64,000 bases of DNA from Protonemura montana (taxonomy: Eukaryota > Arthropoda > Insecta > Plecoptera > Nemouridae), in contig OX387603.1 of the NCBI GenBank assembly GCA_947568835.1, positions 18,748,651 to 18,812,650 of the forward strand. Direction: 5' to 3'. Shown here piece by piece: positions 24,706-39,700 of the stretch; the first letter of the stretch is position 1, and each line of letters starts with the position of its first letter. Made by a program: the position numbers and the translations under genes. The notes beneath the pieces are model-generated. The model ran no database searches, had not been told where the DNA came from, and saw only the letters and a program-made list of their open reading frames with translations.

Positions 24706-27700
24706 CTGTAACAAATTTGATCAGCTAGTTAAATCTAAGATTTTACTATTGGTAATTAAGGGTTTCTTTCATTTATTGCTTATTTATGTGAATATATTTC
24801 AGATTCAAAGCAAGCACTTATAGTTGGGTTCTATAGGCCTTTGACCATTTCCTGTTATTATAACTAAGCAATTGAATGAAACTGATTATTTCAAATGTTT
24901 AAAGTTAACAAAAAGACAGCAATTTTTGTCGGTAAATTCAATTTCCATCACTTACCCGGTCTGGAAGTTTTTCATGTAATCGTAGGGGCAAGGAGTATCT
25001 AGACACAAGAAGGCTCCTTTGGTGTTCAAACATGTCTTATCTGGACCGCAGACCCCCGGAACACTCTTGCATTCGTCTTCATCTGTAATCACATTAAGCA
25101 AAAAAATATATATATATATATATCAAACTATGAGCTTGATTCTATAGTGTGGGTTTTCTTATTTAGAACTTAGTACCTGGTGAAATAGCTGATCAACAAG
25201 ACTGGATAGCCTCAAACACACAACGTTACCAATTTACCAACAAAATCAGCGAAAAATGGTTGCAGTTCGAGTTTAAGTACAAAATCTGAGAAAACTCAGC
25301 CCTTTTAAATCTAAACTGTATGCTTCTGGGAGTGGGACATATTTGATCCTGCATTCCACACTTTTTCTGTAGTGAAAATTATTTGATATGGTTCAAGCCA
25401 AGTTTACTCACCTTGACAAATTCCATTGGCAACTTGGAACCCATTGGGACATTTCCACCTTTCCTTGTTCCCCCAAGTTGCTGGGTCCAAGGGCCTGGTA
25501 AGTCGAAAGCTTGAATCATCAGCGTAGCTAACGTCTTGGTTCTGGCGCTTCGGACTTAGATGCATTCTTTTCTTGTGAGGGTCAGCCAGGAAGCTAGGAT
25601 CTTCATTCAACCAGTAACGAGCATCTGTCCAGGACATTTTAAGTAATGTCAGTTTTTTAATATGGTGGATACATTTTCAATTTGTTTGAATTATATTTAA
25701 CAGTCCATGGTAGGAAACTCTACATACACACATAATTTTATCTGCCCTGCACGCTGATTTAAATCCCAGTATAAAAAATGCTAATTTATTAGTACTTTGC
25801 TAGCTCAGTCTCGAATAAACCTGTTTCGGATTAATTATGGCCGTAAAATATAAAAATATGTTAACCTTCTATCTGTGCTTCTATTATTGATACAAAAATA
25901 CAAAAATACAAAAATAATATTGAAACCCAAATCTGCTTTCTAGGCATCGTGAAGGAAATCACATTTAACAATTGCCTCAACTTTACCTATGCATCGTCTG
26001 CCATCGCCATGGAGAGCAAACCCAGGAGGACACATGCACTGGAAGCTACCCTTCGTGTTGAAGCACTGGTGAGAGCAGATTGACGAATCCAGGATGCACT
26101 CGTTGATGTCTGCACGGTACATTGACGAGGCAAGTTCAGTGAAGATTAGCTGACCGACTTGTCAAGATGTGTTTGACAAAAGAAACAGGCCTTGGCTAGA
26201 TATTTCGGGCACATTTTGGGTTGTTGAAGACTTTGGAACACAAGGATAATGTGCCATGAGTGAATATGTTGCTAAACATTTGGTTTCTCTCTTTGCTTTA
26301 GGTAGACAAATCAATTGTGGAAATAAAAAATAAGCTCAGATAACAAACTGCACCTTTGCATTTACAATGGCAGAAATAGCCCTATGTACATAATGCTGGC
26401 AATGTTTAAAAAAATGCAACCCTGAAAGGCTTGGTAGGCACTTGGAACATAATATAAATCTTAGCTCAGGAAAAAATCATCTGACCTGCTTTCTGTGTGC
26501 ACTTGGCAAAAGAAGACTGGTAAATTATTGTATGTTCTGAACTAATTATTTGGACAATGTAACCCTCACCCAAGCAGCGTTTTCCGATGCCCATGGACTT
26601 GAAACCAGGCGCACAGTAACAGCGATATGAGCCGAACAGGTTCTCGCAGATCTGCGTGGTGTGGCACTTGTTCCTCACAGGATCTTGGCACTCGTCGAGG
26701 TCAGCGCAGTGCAAGTGCTGAGCGTCGTGGAGGAATCCGTTGGGGCACTCGTTGCGTTCCGACTTGCGACCGATCTCCGTGGACATGGCGTAGTGCAGGG
26801 ACTGCGACTGCGAGTCGTAGGCTGCGTCGATGTCCCGTGTTGTCAGCCGCTCAACTAAGTAGCTGCAGACAAAAACTTTTAGCCTGTGTGTTTTACGTCC
26901 AATTTGGTGCATTTGTATTTATTATTAAAAGCACGCTTTTTTAAAAAAACTACTTGATATTTGATATTTATTTTTCATCTTACAATTGTACATGGTATGG
27001 CATGTGGTAAGGAACCATTAATAATAGTACAATATAATAGTACTAACTAACTATGGGAATTAACTATGGTTAGAAATGAAATCTCTAAATTTGGCAATAG
27101 TCAGCCCTTTGATTCTATGTTTAGTCATAAGAGCATACCATTCCCTTATGGTCCTGTTGACTTTGAAGAATTTTCCCACATTGGCTATAGCTCCTCTCTC
27201 TATTATGTTGTTCTCTTTTCTTGAGGGGTCTAGTTTGGTCCTCCACTCTACCCATCGCGGGTGGCCGTCTACTGCCCGTTTAAGGTTGCAGAGTCTCGCA
27301 GTTTTTCTTCTGTTCTATAGAGTCTCCCACCCCAGCATTTTTATAATTTATGAGGGGCTTTTCCATACTTTGATTGCTTCCCCACCCAAGCCCTGCTCTG
27401 TCCTCCACTTTCTGGTTCTTCCAGTCACCCTCCGGGCAGCAATTCTCTGGACTTTTTCTATGTTAGTGATGTCTTTCGTCTTATGGGGGGTCCCATATAG
27501 CATCTGCATATTCGATTATTGGTAGGATAAGGGTGAGGTAAGCTTTTTCCGTTGTGGTCGTGGTGGCTCCTCTATTTGCCCTCATCACGAACTTTAGGTG
27601 ACGTGTCGTTTTTGCTGTGTTTTCTTCGTGTTGTGTCTTCCACGATTTCTGGAGTCCCTTTCACGATTATCCAGTGGTGTGATTTGGTTAACAGTTTGAT

Positions 27701-30700
27701 TAAGAATTGCATCCAATTTGAACATTTACAATGGAAATTATTTTAAATTTAGCTAATCAATCTTGATAGACAAATGCGGTAGAATTTCTTTGTGGTGATA
27801 CTCACGGCATTGTCCCTTGCAGAGAATCGTACGACACAGTATTATTCCAGGAGAAAGGAATCTTCTTCCCGTTGATCTTGAGAGAGCTTGTAGATGATGC
27901 AAACAGAGAACTAGGACCAGTCTGCACGTAATCCTCTAATGGTGCAAAGGAACAATGGTGCAATTAGTTAGTGGGATATATTTTCCATTAAATTTTATAA
28001 GTGGCACATTACAGCTTTAGCATATCGGATGCTCTTACGTGACCTTCAAGGCTAAATACAGAACAGATTGTGAATGTAGCCAATTTTGGAGGCCAGTCGA
28101 GGGAACAATACCTTCGAATGGCTCAATGACTACATTGGCTTCCGGTTGGACGATGGGAACTTCGCCTTGGACCTCGATGTCCACGTGCAGTGCTCCATCG
28201 TCGTCAGTGCCGCGTCCCACGTGGTGTAGGATCAGCTCCTCCCCTGGTGGATATGAATCACACAGTGTGTTTTTATTAACTAATTCCCTTGAAATACATT
28301 ACTAAAAAAACTGTAAAGAATGTTGCCCGTTAAGGTAAGGATGCAACAAGGCAGGATAACCTGGTGTGGAGATGAGAAGACATTTGTATTCTATGTTACT
28401 TTACTAAATTAAAGAAAATGGTGAAACTCTGAAAAATTTCAAACATATTGGTATTCTTAAACTTCGCTTCATTAAACATAAGCTGGTAAGTTGCGTTTAC
28501 GTGCGATCTACTTATTCTGTAATTTCCCATCAAAAATTTAATGAAAGGATTGGATTTTAAACAACTAGATCAACTAACCTGTCGCAAACTCGATTTGTGA
28601 TTGCTGTCGAAAGTTTCCGTTGGTCAGAGAGTATCCATTGTTGGCCATATCGGTCTCTGAGGCGATGTTCCACGAGATAGGCGAGAGCAGGAAGCCGTGT
28701 ATGGGACCCCAACCTGACTGGTGCTTGAGCAGGTCTTGTGCGTTGGTGGTGACGGTGCGGCGGGGCCCATAATCCGAGATGCTTGCCACGATCACGTTGT
28801 CGGAGCCGAGCTGCTCACCGTTCAGCTTGCCCTTGACGTGGAGTGTCGCACGCAGCGGGACCTTGTCGCAGCTGCGTGTTATGCACTTCTCAATCTGTTG
28901 GTCAATGAGCACGGATTAGGGCATGAGAAACTGTTGTTTTTAAGTGGAGGCTTTACAATAAAGTCACGGGAATATTTACATAAATGGCTTATGGGTCTGT
29001 TATAAATGACTAAAATGTATTTAAATATCATGTGCATGGTTTCAAATTCTCTGAAACCTATTCTCCAACCAGACTGGTCCAACAACAACTCAGCTTCTGC
29101 TGAAGCTCATTTTTGCTTAATTTTAAGTTTTTTTTTTTAATTTTTTTAGCAGGTTACCTGCATGTTCTCGCCGGCACAGGGACCGCCTCCAAATCTCGGC
29201 GGGGGGTTACTGCAGGTGCGCTGACGGCGTTTGTTTCCCGGCCCACAGGTGGTTGAGCAGGACGTCCATCGGCCCCAATCGGCCCAGTTGCCGTGTTCTG
29301 CAATATGGTAACCGCAACACATGACCCAGGCACCATTGACTTAAATTGGCACACCAGAGAAAACAAATAGGTGAATTAAAAAAAATTATAGATTCATTGA
29401 GATGCTGCTGGTAATTTTTTCCAAATCCTGAAAAATCTTTAAGCTCCTCAAGATTTTTTTTTTTTTTACTTTAAATATAGCGTCATTTTTGTTATGGTCT
29501 GGCTATAGTAAAATCTAAACTACAATTTTGAATTGTAAATTATTGAAATAATACCAATCTAAATCTAATAGTAAATCAAAATCTAAAATCTAAACTACCG
29601 CTTGTATGAAAATGTGTAGTTAAAAGAATAAAGATGCAGCCATCCATTTTAGCTGAGGAAAAATTGGTATTCAAATTGATACCCAATATTAGACAAAAGA
29701 AAAGTTTGTAGCATACGTGGACACTTATTTAGATTGCAGGCGTTGACTTCAACGTTTTCTCCCCTGCAGTTGTCGCCGTCGTGGGCGGGTGCCGGGTTGT
29801 TACATTGCCGATTGCGGAACTTGGTGCCTTTGTTGCATGACACCGTGCACTCGCTCCACTCGGTCCAATCGGACCAATGTCCATTCACAGGGCACGCCGC
29901 CTGTTTACCATTTACATCACATTTATTCGGAAATTTCAGTCTGGCAATTTTGCGATGGGAAACATATTTACCAGCGAGAGTGATTTGTCTTAAATTTCTT
30001 TCAAACAGAAGTGCCCATAAGTTTTTAATGTACGACATAAATAATTACGCAGAAAAGTATTTCTATCTTTGCTAGACCAGAACCATTGATTAGAATCTGT
30101 TGAACTGAGCCACTGTGCAATGAACAGTTCAAAATGGCTTCGAATAGAATCTATCAGATACCTGCAAATGGTTTTTCATTGTTTCTTGTCTGCTGGCTTT
30201 TCAGTATCTTGCTTAGATCTTTAAGGTACGTTTGGACATCATTTTCGAATCAGTGAGTCAGATAGGATTTTATTCCTGTCAAAGAGCTCAGAGCTAGATA
30301 ATGTAGTCAGATTTTGGTCGTACGCTTATTTAATTATTTTACACCGCCTTGTACGTGGTAATAACTTAAAATCATATCAGATCCGGCTTTGATAATGGCA
30401 TTCGTACCTGCAGACAGTATTCCTGCTGGCCATCAGAACCCAGACATGGCTGTCCACCGTAGCGAGGTTCAGGGCTGTCACACTTGCGGTAGCGCCGTCG
30501 AGTGGCGCGGCCGCACGATTCGGAGCACGATGTCCAGCTGGACCACTCACCCCACACACCGTCGATCTGCACAACCAAAGTTGAAAAGTTTACCCAATAG
30601 CAACCTTCTTGAAATCTTGTCTCCATGTCAGCAAATGAAAAATATTTGCATACATTTGGGCTTTTAGTACCTAGGTTAATTATTCTGTGCTAAATATTCT

Positions 30701-33700
30701 AGTAGTTGATTAATATATGGGTTAATTACAATTTGCATTATTGCTAAAATAACTTTTTCACCACAGGAGAACAGGTTGACTCAGAAGATGAGAACACACA
30801 CCATTGTGATAGACAACTCCAACCTTGAAAGTAGTTTTTAGGTATGTCCCTACCTGGCATTCGGCCATGTTGCACGGCCTCCACTCCTCGCTCTCGCCCT
30901 GACAGTTGTCGACGTTGCCCGTGCGTTCGGGCGAGTGGCAAAACCGGACTCGCACTTGTTCGCCCGAGCCGCATATCACACTACACTCGCTCCACTCGCT
31001 CCAGGTGCTCCATTCAGCGGGCACTAAGCGCGTGCGAACGGGCAAAGGAAACTCACACCGTAACAACACTTGCAAAGAATGTTTGCATAGGAATTAGTTG
31101 ATTTGATCAAACATAGACGTAGGTTTACTTCATTATTGGCTCCTGAGATGTTGTGAATTCAGTGAGCCTACTTGAATTATTTCTATGGAACCATTTAGTT
31201 CAATTAATAAACAAAATTTTTTTTGAAAGAATTGGTACAAATTTAGTTGCACCGTCAGACATTGGCTGAGGAGACAAACGGAAGGTTAATTTTTGAGTTA
31301 AAGGACTTACTTAATGAGAGCTTACAGAAAGCAATAAAATACAGTTAACATACTTAATTTAAAACCTTGATTGATTGTCCTATTTTCACACTGGACCCTA
31401 GATATCAACCAAAAAACGCTATGTTAATGGTAAGAAATAGCTTTAAACTAGATTTTCTAACCTGCTACGTTGACGTTAAAGTGCAACTTCTTTGTGCCGG
31501 CAACGTTTTCGGCAACGCAGTCGTACTCTCCAGCATTCTTGGACAATGCCTGCATCAAGTGCAATTGCCTGCCATCTGACGAGACGTGCACGTTGTTGCC
31601 TGACTTGACGGGTACGCTGTCCTGCAACCAACGAAAGCCTTTCATAGCTCTATGTCAGCTTTCTTTTTAGGACTCTGTTACTGATGGGCTGTACGTTAAT
31701 TTTTAGAACTTTTTACTTTGAAGTTCCATTCCCATTTCAACTTTCCTAGCTGCAACTGTATATTGCTAAGTAACATTGTTAAACTCCAAAAACTTAAAGA
31801 GAACAAACTCTTTCAGAGTCGGCTATGCTTGGAGATGGACGAGGCAATTCTTGAAATTGTAATCTCGATAGTGTCTGAAATTTTGCTTCATCGTTATGCA
31901 AGTTCATTGATCTATATATAAGGCCAAAAATATCCCAATTTAAACAATTTACATCATGTAAGTTGTATCGTAATAATTTGTTTAGAATTCCATTAACCAT
32001 GTACCTTGTACCACGTAATGGTAGGCTGAGGCGATCCAGACAACGGGCATTTGAGCACCAAGCGTCTGTGAAGCTTCACTGTGTGATTTGAGAGCAGAAC
32101 ATCGTTTTGTTCGTCCATCTTAGGTGGCTCTAAAAATTAACGATTTCTTTAGCATCCCGGAAAGTGTACTTATTTTTTTGAGACGTTATTTCAGTCTGTA
32201 AAGAATCTTACCGTGGACGTCAATGTTGAATACCATATCTGTATTTCCAGCCATGTTCACGGCCAGACAAGAGTACTGGCCATTATGCTTGGTGTTAACG
32301 TTATTTATGACCTAAACCGAAATACCAATTTAAACAGAAAACTTTACATTTTTCCAAGTGCATTTTACTTGTTAAACCATAAAAAACAAACGGGTCCCCA
32401 TATGTACCAGGGTTTGGTTGTGGTCAAATAGCTCATATTTCAGCCAAGTGAGGGATGAAATGGGTGCTACGCCTTTGAACCACTGAATGTTTGGTGGAGG
32501 ATGGCCAGAGACGTTGCAGACTAGTTTCAATTCGTCGTTTGTTGTCAGTCGATAGTTCTTACTTTCTTCCTCCCTGTCGGCCAATGATGGTGGAACTGAA
32601 AAAAAAAATTTTATTAGAATTGTTTATAATAAAGATAGTTTACATCAAATGCAGTAAAACATATTTCATTTTTCAGTTTTCAAACCAAACGGATAATTAC
32701 AAAAAATTCTGGCAACCTAACAAAAGTGAACATGCTATGCTCATTGGCTGACAAACCAATACCTAAAACGTCGAGCTGAAAGCTTTTTGAGACATTCCCC
32801 GCCGTGTTTTGCGCAACGCACGTATAGTTTCCCGAGTGACTTTGAGTACTGTTGACGATGTGCAAGACTTGTCCCTCGGTCGTGGAAGTGGAGTCGCCGT
32901 CAGCCATCAACGGCTCGCTGTCCTTCATCCAGTGGATGTCTAGTCCAGGGTTGCCCTCCACAGGACACTTGATGGTGACGGGCAGACCCTCTAGGGACTC
33001 GATCGTGTTGGAATCGGCCAGATAGTTGGCCAACCGCGGAGCAACTACCACAAAGACGAGAGAAATTATGTTGAAAAGCAGGGAGTAGAATGTAGGAAGG
33101 AGTGTAGAAGGAGCTTACCATTTTGTTCTTTTACACTTTTGACCTTCAATTCCCAAAGTCCCTTGCTCTGCTATTGTTTTCAATCCAAATTTTCTGTACC
33201 AGTGGTCCTCTTGACTACAATAATTTGATTGAATGCAGCCCACTTCAGATTCCCCGGGCATAACTGTGATTGCTCTCAATAAAAATAATAATTGAACGAG
33301 GGAATGGAGGAAACTCTTAAGCAATGATTCAATAAACCAGCCATTTGTAACCTTCAACTTAAGTTTTTGAAATTATTCGTGAGACTTGGGTTCATATCCA
33401 GTTTGAGGTTCTAAAGTCGGGTAACACCGTAACTCATCAGGTCTGTAATGTGTTTCATGGGCACTTACCTAAGACTTTGATCCGATAGCTCTTTTCTGCG
33501 ACACCAACTTCATTAGACGCAAGACATGTGTATTTTCCCCCATCAAACACACGCACCTTTTCTATTGTCAGCATGTGCTCTTCTACATCATTGTTAATTA
33601 TTTGTACACTCATTGATCTGCAAGAAAGTACAAGCATAGAATAAGGATAACCCAATCCTGACAAATTGTTTGAAATTTTATGTACTGCTAATTGCTAATT

Positions 33701-36700
33701 GTTCTCAGAATTACGACTCACAACATATGACTTTCTCTTATATTCTAATTTTCTAACAACTGTAAGAGTAGCTATTCACCTCCTATTCCCTGAGATGTCG
33801 TTTTCCATCTCGACAATCTTGCCATTGTGCAGCCAGACGATGTCTGCGCGTGGCCGGCCATGTGTCCGGCACACCAGCTTGGCCTGCTTGCCTTCCGAAG
33901 CCTTCGTATCCTCCATGAAATCTGCGTCGCTGATCCATGGCGGTTCCAGCACAGTCAAGTTGAACTGCTTGCTCTTGGACCCAGCGTCATTGCTCCCCTC
34001 GCAAACTATCACACCATCGTCTTTCAAACGGGTATTGGATATCTCCAGGATCTTTTTGTTCTTCGACAACACCACGTTCTTTCCATCACTGGAAAGAAAT
34101 ACTACATCTTAGCAAAAGTGAAAACTGTTGTTGATATTGCTCAGATGCGTTAAAATTGTGGATTTTTGGTATATTATGACCCAAAGCCACCACAATACAA
34201 CCAGAAATGAAGTATACAGGCCAGTTTGATTTCTCTAAATGCCTGTAATGCAACAATGACTTTTCTATTATTATGCACTCTTATAAGTTCTAGACAGGAA
34301 AAAACTTAGCACTGGTTTTGCAAGACATATCTAACTCACTGTCATAATTAGCTTACGTTATTTCGGTGTGCTCTGTAAGTCTTGTCCATTTGATGACTGG
34401 TTCTGGAACGCCAGTCATCGGGCAATGCAGAAGGATTGCACTTCCTATTACGGCCTCAACCTGCTCCTCCGAAGGGCCATCCAAATCCGTTGGAACTGGA
34501 AACAAACCAGAAGACAGAAAAATATTTTTATCATTAGTTCAGAAAATCTTAAACTGCCCAGGTTACATTTTTTTCAGGACTTATTGAGTTATGCTGGCAG
34601 ATTTATTCCTTCTTAAGTTTTATAAGTAAAAGATAGTAACTAATCACAGATAACAAATTATGAGACTTTTGGCTCTTCTCCAACTGCAGAGAGCAGTAAC
34701 TCCTGGCCAAAATCAGATAATTGGCATTTTGGCATGGTTTAAAACAACTGGAAGCACGTACCGTGCACGATGACTTTGAATCCCTGGTCACGACGTCCCA
34801 CCTTGTTGGTGGCGATACACTGGTAGGCGCCGGCGTCGTGAAGTCTGACTTTGGCGAACCTCAGTGTCTGTTTGTCGGCCGAAACTAGAACGCCGGGCGT
34901 TGTGTGGGATGTCACGGGAACATTGTTTTTCTTCCACGACACCTGGGGGTGGTCACAGATTTAAGGGTCATGGACGGGCCAAGGGGTTAGGGTGAAGGGT
35001 CTGTTGGCGTTGGGGTGGCAAGGGCTGGAATTGGAAATAATAGAGACTGAGGGATTGTGAAATTATTGAAACCTCTTTATTTCGGCGATATCGAAGGAAA
35101 CATGACTTCTATACACTTTTTAATAAAATTATCAATTGATTGATTGATTATTGGTGTTAAATCATCTTGTGTAAAAAGTGATATAATGGCATGTTGGCAC
35201 ACGAAAAGTATTGGGATCTAAAATATATAGTAAAAGAAATATATGGTGAGAAAAAGGGGAAATATGGAAATAGAACAAAACTCACTCAGTGGTAAAATGG
35301 TGTGTAAAATCAAATTTTGAAGATTGAATATATCTTATTGATTGATAATAAGACGGTACAGGAACGTTGCATTATTAACGTTTATGAAGAACACATTCCA
35401 TGTATAATATATGTCAATTGACATTATTGCAAAATGCAAAGCCAGAATTGTGAAAAAATGCCCGTTTTTGCACTATTTGCTAATTAATCGAATAAAACTT
35501 CGCACATGCCGGAAATGTGCACGGTTTATATATTTTATACTGTAAAGGAAAAGTTAAATCACAACTAATTTACATAAAATAGTTCAATATAATGTTAGAA
35601 ATAACAAAAAATTATTTTATTTATTGATTTATTGATTTATACCGATATCTCAGAAGATGGCAGGAATCCAAATTGGGGTCATTGATTTTTGGATTTCCCA
35701 TGTTCAAATTAGTAATTGTACTCATTTTCATGCTGTAATCACGATTTCCACGATTGTTACCAAAATTGACGACTGTAATAATAATATGCTTGGTGGGTGT
35801 TAGCAGCACTGGCAGGACCTCGCCGGCACAAATGTGGCATCATGCTACCAGGCGCGCATGCCACGGAGAAGATGGCGTCGGTCACTGCATTGCAACGCCG
35901 ATATTACTGCCCGGTCGAAGGGGAGCGGGGAAGGTGGAGCGACGTATACATGCGCCGAGACCAAGCCGAGACGATCGCACGTCTTGAACGCGACCAAGTC
36001 GCAAGTCGCAACGCGGCAGGGAGATCGGAGTGAGGTCGGAACTCGGAACGTGGTCTGCCCCGCAATTTCGCGAGTATGGTCGCTCTATTATAGCAGTACA
36101 CCAGTATTGAATCTTTGGCAAAGAATCGCACATGCATTGGGAATGCCGGATTTTTGCCGGCTTAGTTTGATATTTCGCATTTTCAAACATTTAGAGATAA
36201 CATGAACTGGTAAGAAGACGTACGCCAAATAACACGTAGACTTTTTCTTTGGGACCTTTTTATCGAAATCCGATTTTTTTTTATTAGAATTCGAATTTTT
36301 TTGTGATAACTAAAACGCTTTTCATTCCCTATACACCATTCTGAAACTCGTGAAAATTTCGATTTGGAACTCCAAAAGGATGCGTGTGATCATAACCATC
36401 CAGCTTTGACGTGCGTTGACGCGTGAAGCACGAAAGACCGTTTCATCTCTCACCCTGGGTGGCGGCTGTCCGGTGACATTGCAGTGCAGCATCAACGCCT
36501 CCCCCACCAGCAACGTCCTGGCCGGCTGCCCGTCAGGAGATTGTTCGATGTGTGGCAGGACCAGCACCTGCGGCAGGATCGCCCATCGGTTAGAAACTAA
36601 TCGGGACTATGATTCATTTATGACCGAATGGCTTGGCGTTTTGAAAAAACTGGTTCTGTGAGACACCGAAGTTAAGCAACACTGACTGGGTCGGGTATTG

Positions 36701-39700
36701 GATGGGTGACCATAATAAACCATGACTCGTTCTGTTTGAGAGAGAGGTTAGAAGGATTGAAGACAACTATTTCATCCGCACTGATCAACCTCTCGACTGC
36801 AAGGATTTGTGGAGGAATCCTGTTATTCGCGTAGTACAGTCCTTCGGAAGGGAAGTTCAGCCAGTGGTGCTCTTCGACAGGAGTAGGTATACTTGTCGGG
36901 ATCGGTTTTCCCATCCCTTTTCTAGGCTATGTTAGGTTCGTCATAACCCCCACCCACTTATTCACCACTCATCCACCCTCTCACCGAAGCCATTAAACCA
37001 GTGAAACAGGCACATGGGGCCAATTGTTAAAACAGTGCGTCGTTAAACATCACAGCGTAAACAATCAATTTCTGTGACAATGAGATCGGACCTGAAGATG
37101 AAACGACGCGTTCGTTTGTCCAGCCATGTTGGTCGCAATGCACAAGAAGCTCCCAGCGTCGGATGGCCTCGCACCAACAACGGTGAGGGTGTGGCCGTTG
37201 TTGGAAATCTTGATGTGTTGCTGGTCGTCCGTACGATGTCGCGACCTACTGTCTAGAGGGTGGCCGTCCTGGTCAACACAATACAAACACAATTAACAAG
37301 AAACTGAACGATAACTCATATATTTTTTTGACAAAGCCCCGATTGAAACAAGGCGATAGACTTATTTTTAAAATAACGGAGGGTATATTTTTCTGACAAA
37401 TGCAGGATTTATTTATACAATTTCTGGTCGCCCTTTGGATCTGTCCAGTTCAGTCTAGCCCTTGAGAGAAGATTAATATCTCCAAGAACCCCCCCCCCCC
37501 CCCCCTTCTCAAGCTGTGCTACCAATTTATGAATGAGATTGAAGTTATGGGATTTCAAAATACTTGATTTTGTTTTGATAGCTAGAAAAACTTGGCCCCA
37601 CGAAAGCTGTAGAGCAAAAGGAAACTGGCGGACATCGAACGGAGATAATTTGTATCGCCTTTTTAAATGACAGTTGGGTCACATATCACCCCGAAATGAT
37701 TGGTGGCGCCTCTGTCGAGCGTTTATGATTTAGGGGTAACATCTTGATTCATCTAGTCCTCTTCACAATGTGGACATTGGTAAGGAATAAGAACAGTTAT
37801 AGGCCACCACGGCATATTGCTGGTATTTGGTAGCATAGAGTAGTTTTGACCTTGGTAGCTAGTTATGTTGAATACCTTCAGCCATTCGATCTGAGGGGGC
37901 GGGATCGCTTCGACGGTAGGGCAAGTCATCACGACGTCGTCCTCTTCTATCACTTCCAGCGTTTTGTTGTCGCCGACGTCGCTCATTGAAGGAGCCACTG
38001 CCGAGAACGATTGAAAATAACATGGTAGAATCTAATGACAAACAGCAACACTGTCCAGGTAAACTGAATGAAACACGCACCCAATACTTGTACAATGTAC
38101 TTCGTTTGGTCTGTTCCTTCTCCGTTTTCAGCAGTACAGGTGTACAGTCCTGACGTCTTCTCGGATGCATTGATCAGAATAAGCGTTCCATCTTCCAAAA
38201 CGATCGAATCTTCTGCAACCGAAAATAGCAATCAACATCTGACCCGCGCTGTATTTAATAGCTTTCAAGCGAAGTACGGTACCTCGGTGCAAACCCACGA
38301 GGATAGGTTGGCCGTCTCTCCGCCATGTGATTTCCGGCAAAGGGCTGCCTATGGCCGAGCACGGTATCGAATAGTCTTCTCCTTCCATCATGTTCGCAGC
38401 CGTCGGCAACGTCTCCAGGATTTTCGGGGGAACTGATGAAATAAGAAATACATTTTATGTAAACAACTTGCTTAACAACCATGGCTAAACAGATATCACA
38501 TATACAACGCTGTTCAATACCATTCACTTGCAGATAAAATATCTTCTGCGAGATCCCCGCCTCGTTCTCGGCATCACACACGTAGTACCCCGTCGCGTTC
38601 GACTGGACGTTGTTGATCGTGAGCTTGCCGTCGTCCGATGTCTCGAAGCTAGAGTCGCCGTCCTGCACACTAGCGCCGTTCCTCTTCCAGAATACCTCGG
38701 GTGGAGGGAAGCCGGTCACGTGACAGTCGAGGGTTACCGTCTGGCCAACCGTCGCTCTGTAGTGCTCGTCTTTCGGAGGATGAATGCTTGGAGATACTGC
38801 CATGAGATCGAAGACAACGGGGGTTAATCGATTTAACTGTGATTAAATTAGTTAAATATTTAAGTATTTGAAAGCTAGTCAGCTGTCAACATGGGTGTGT
38901 ATGTGAAATTACAACCTCATGATTGGTTTTTGAACGTTTTTTTTTTACTTTCTTACCCATTATCGCGAGAATCATGTCCCTGCTGTCTGAGCCCGCTTCA
39001 TTCGAAGCCACGCATTTGTACATCCCAGTGTCTGATAAGTTTGCCACAAATCTACATGAAAAGTTTATGTTTATAAGAGCCGTGATTTGAGCCGTGATAC
39101 GATATGATATCTGGCGTGCGCACAAACCTAATTCCCTGGCCGTTGTCAAGGTAGTCGACGTTCTCGCGGTAAGACGAGACCAAGATCTCGTCTCTGTACC
39201 AAGTGATCTTAGCAGTAGGCACGGCTCGCACCTCGCAGTAGAGGGTAACGATCGAACCCTCCAAGGCTGTGGTCACGTCGTCCGTGTCAAAAATCAGCGG
39301 AGGTACTGCAAAGTAAATACAATGGCAAAGAAAAATCAACAACCTTTATTAGATTAGTTTAACTTCTTTCCGTGATCAAAGTGCTTCGGTAGATGTTTCA
39401 TACCCTGAACGACCAGGACGGTAAGTTTCTTCTTGCTGCCCGCAGAATTGACAGCCGTGCACGCATAAGCTCCTGTGTCAGCTTCACTTGCCTCCGTGAT
39501 AATAAGGCTGTTGTCTTCAGCACTTTTATATCTGAAACCACAAAACACCATGGGAATTCAAAGTTTCATCAAACTTTGCAACATTGGTACAACCTGTCTT
39601 TGGCAACGAGGATTAGTTCTTACACGGTGTCAGAGTTGGCAAGAGGCATCCTGTCCTTTTCCCACGTGACGAAAGGTCGGGGCTCGCCCTGGACCTGGCA

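Noticed and set aside
26627-26944. Plus-strand 105-codon open frame rich in Arg and Ser
   Set aside because: It is the antisense shadow of the hemicentin EGF exon 26862-26570.
27076-27525. Plus-strand 149-codon open frame
   Set aside because: It is the antisense shadow of a decayed LINE reverse transcriptase on the minus strand.
36660-36715. Possible 5S rRNA gene
   Set aside because: Only the internal control region is 5S-like. The 5' and 3' stem strands are missing, and an unrelated body follows, shared with other copies.
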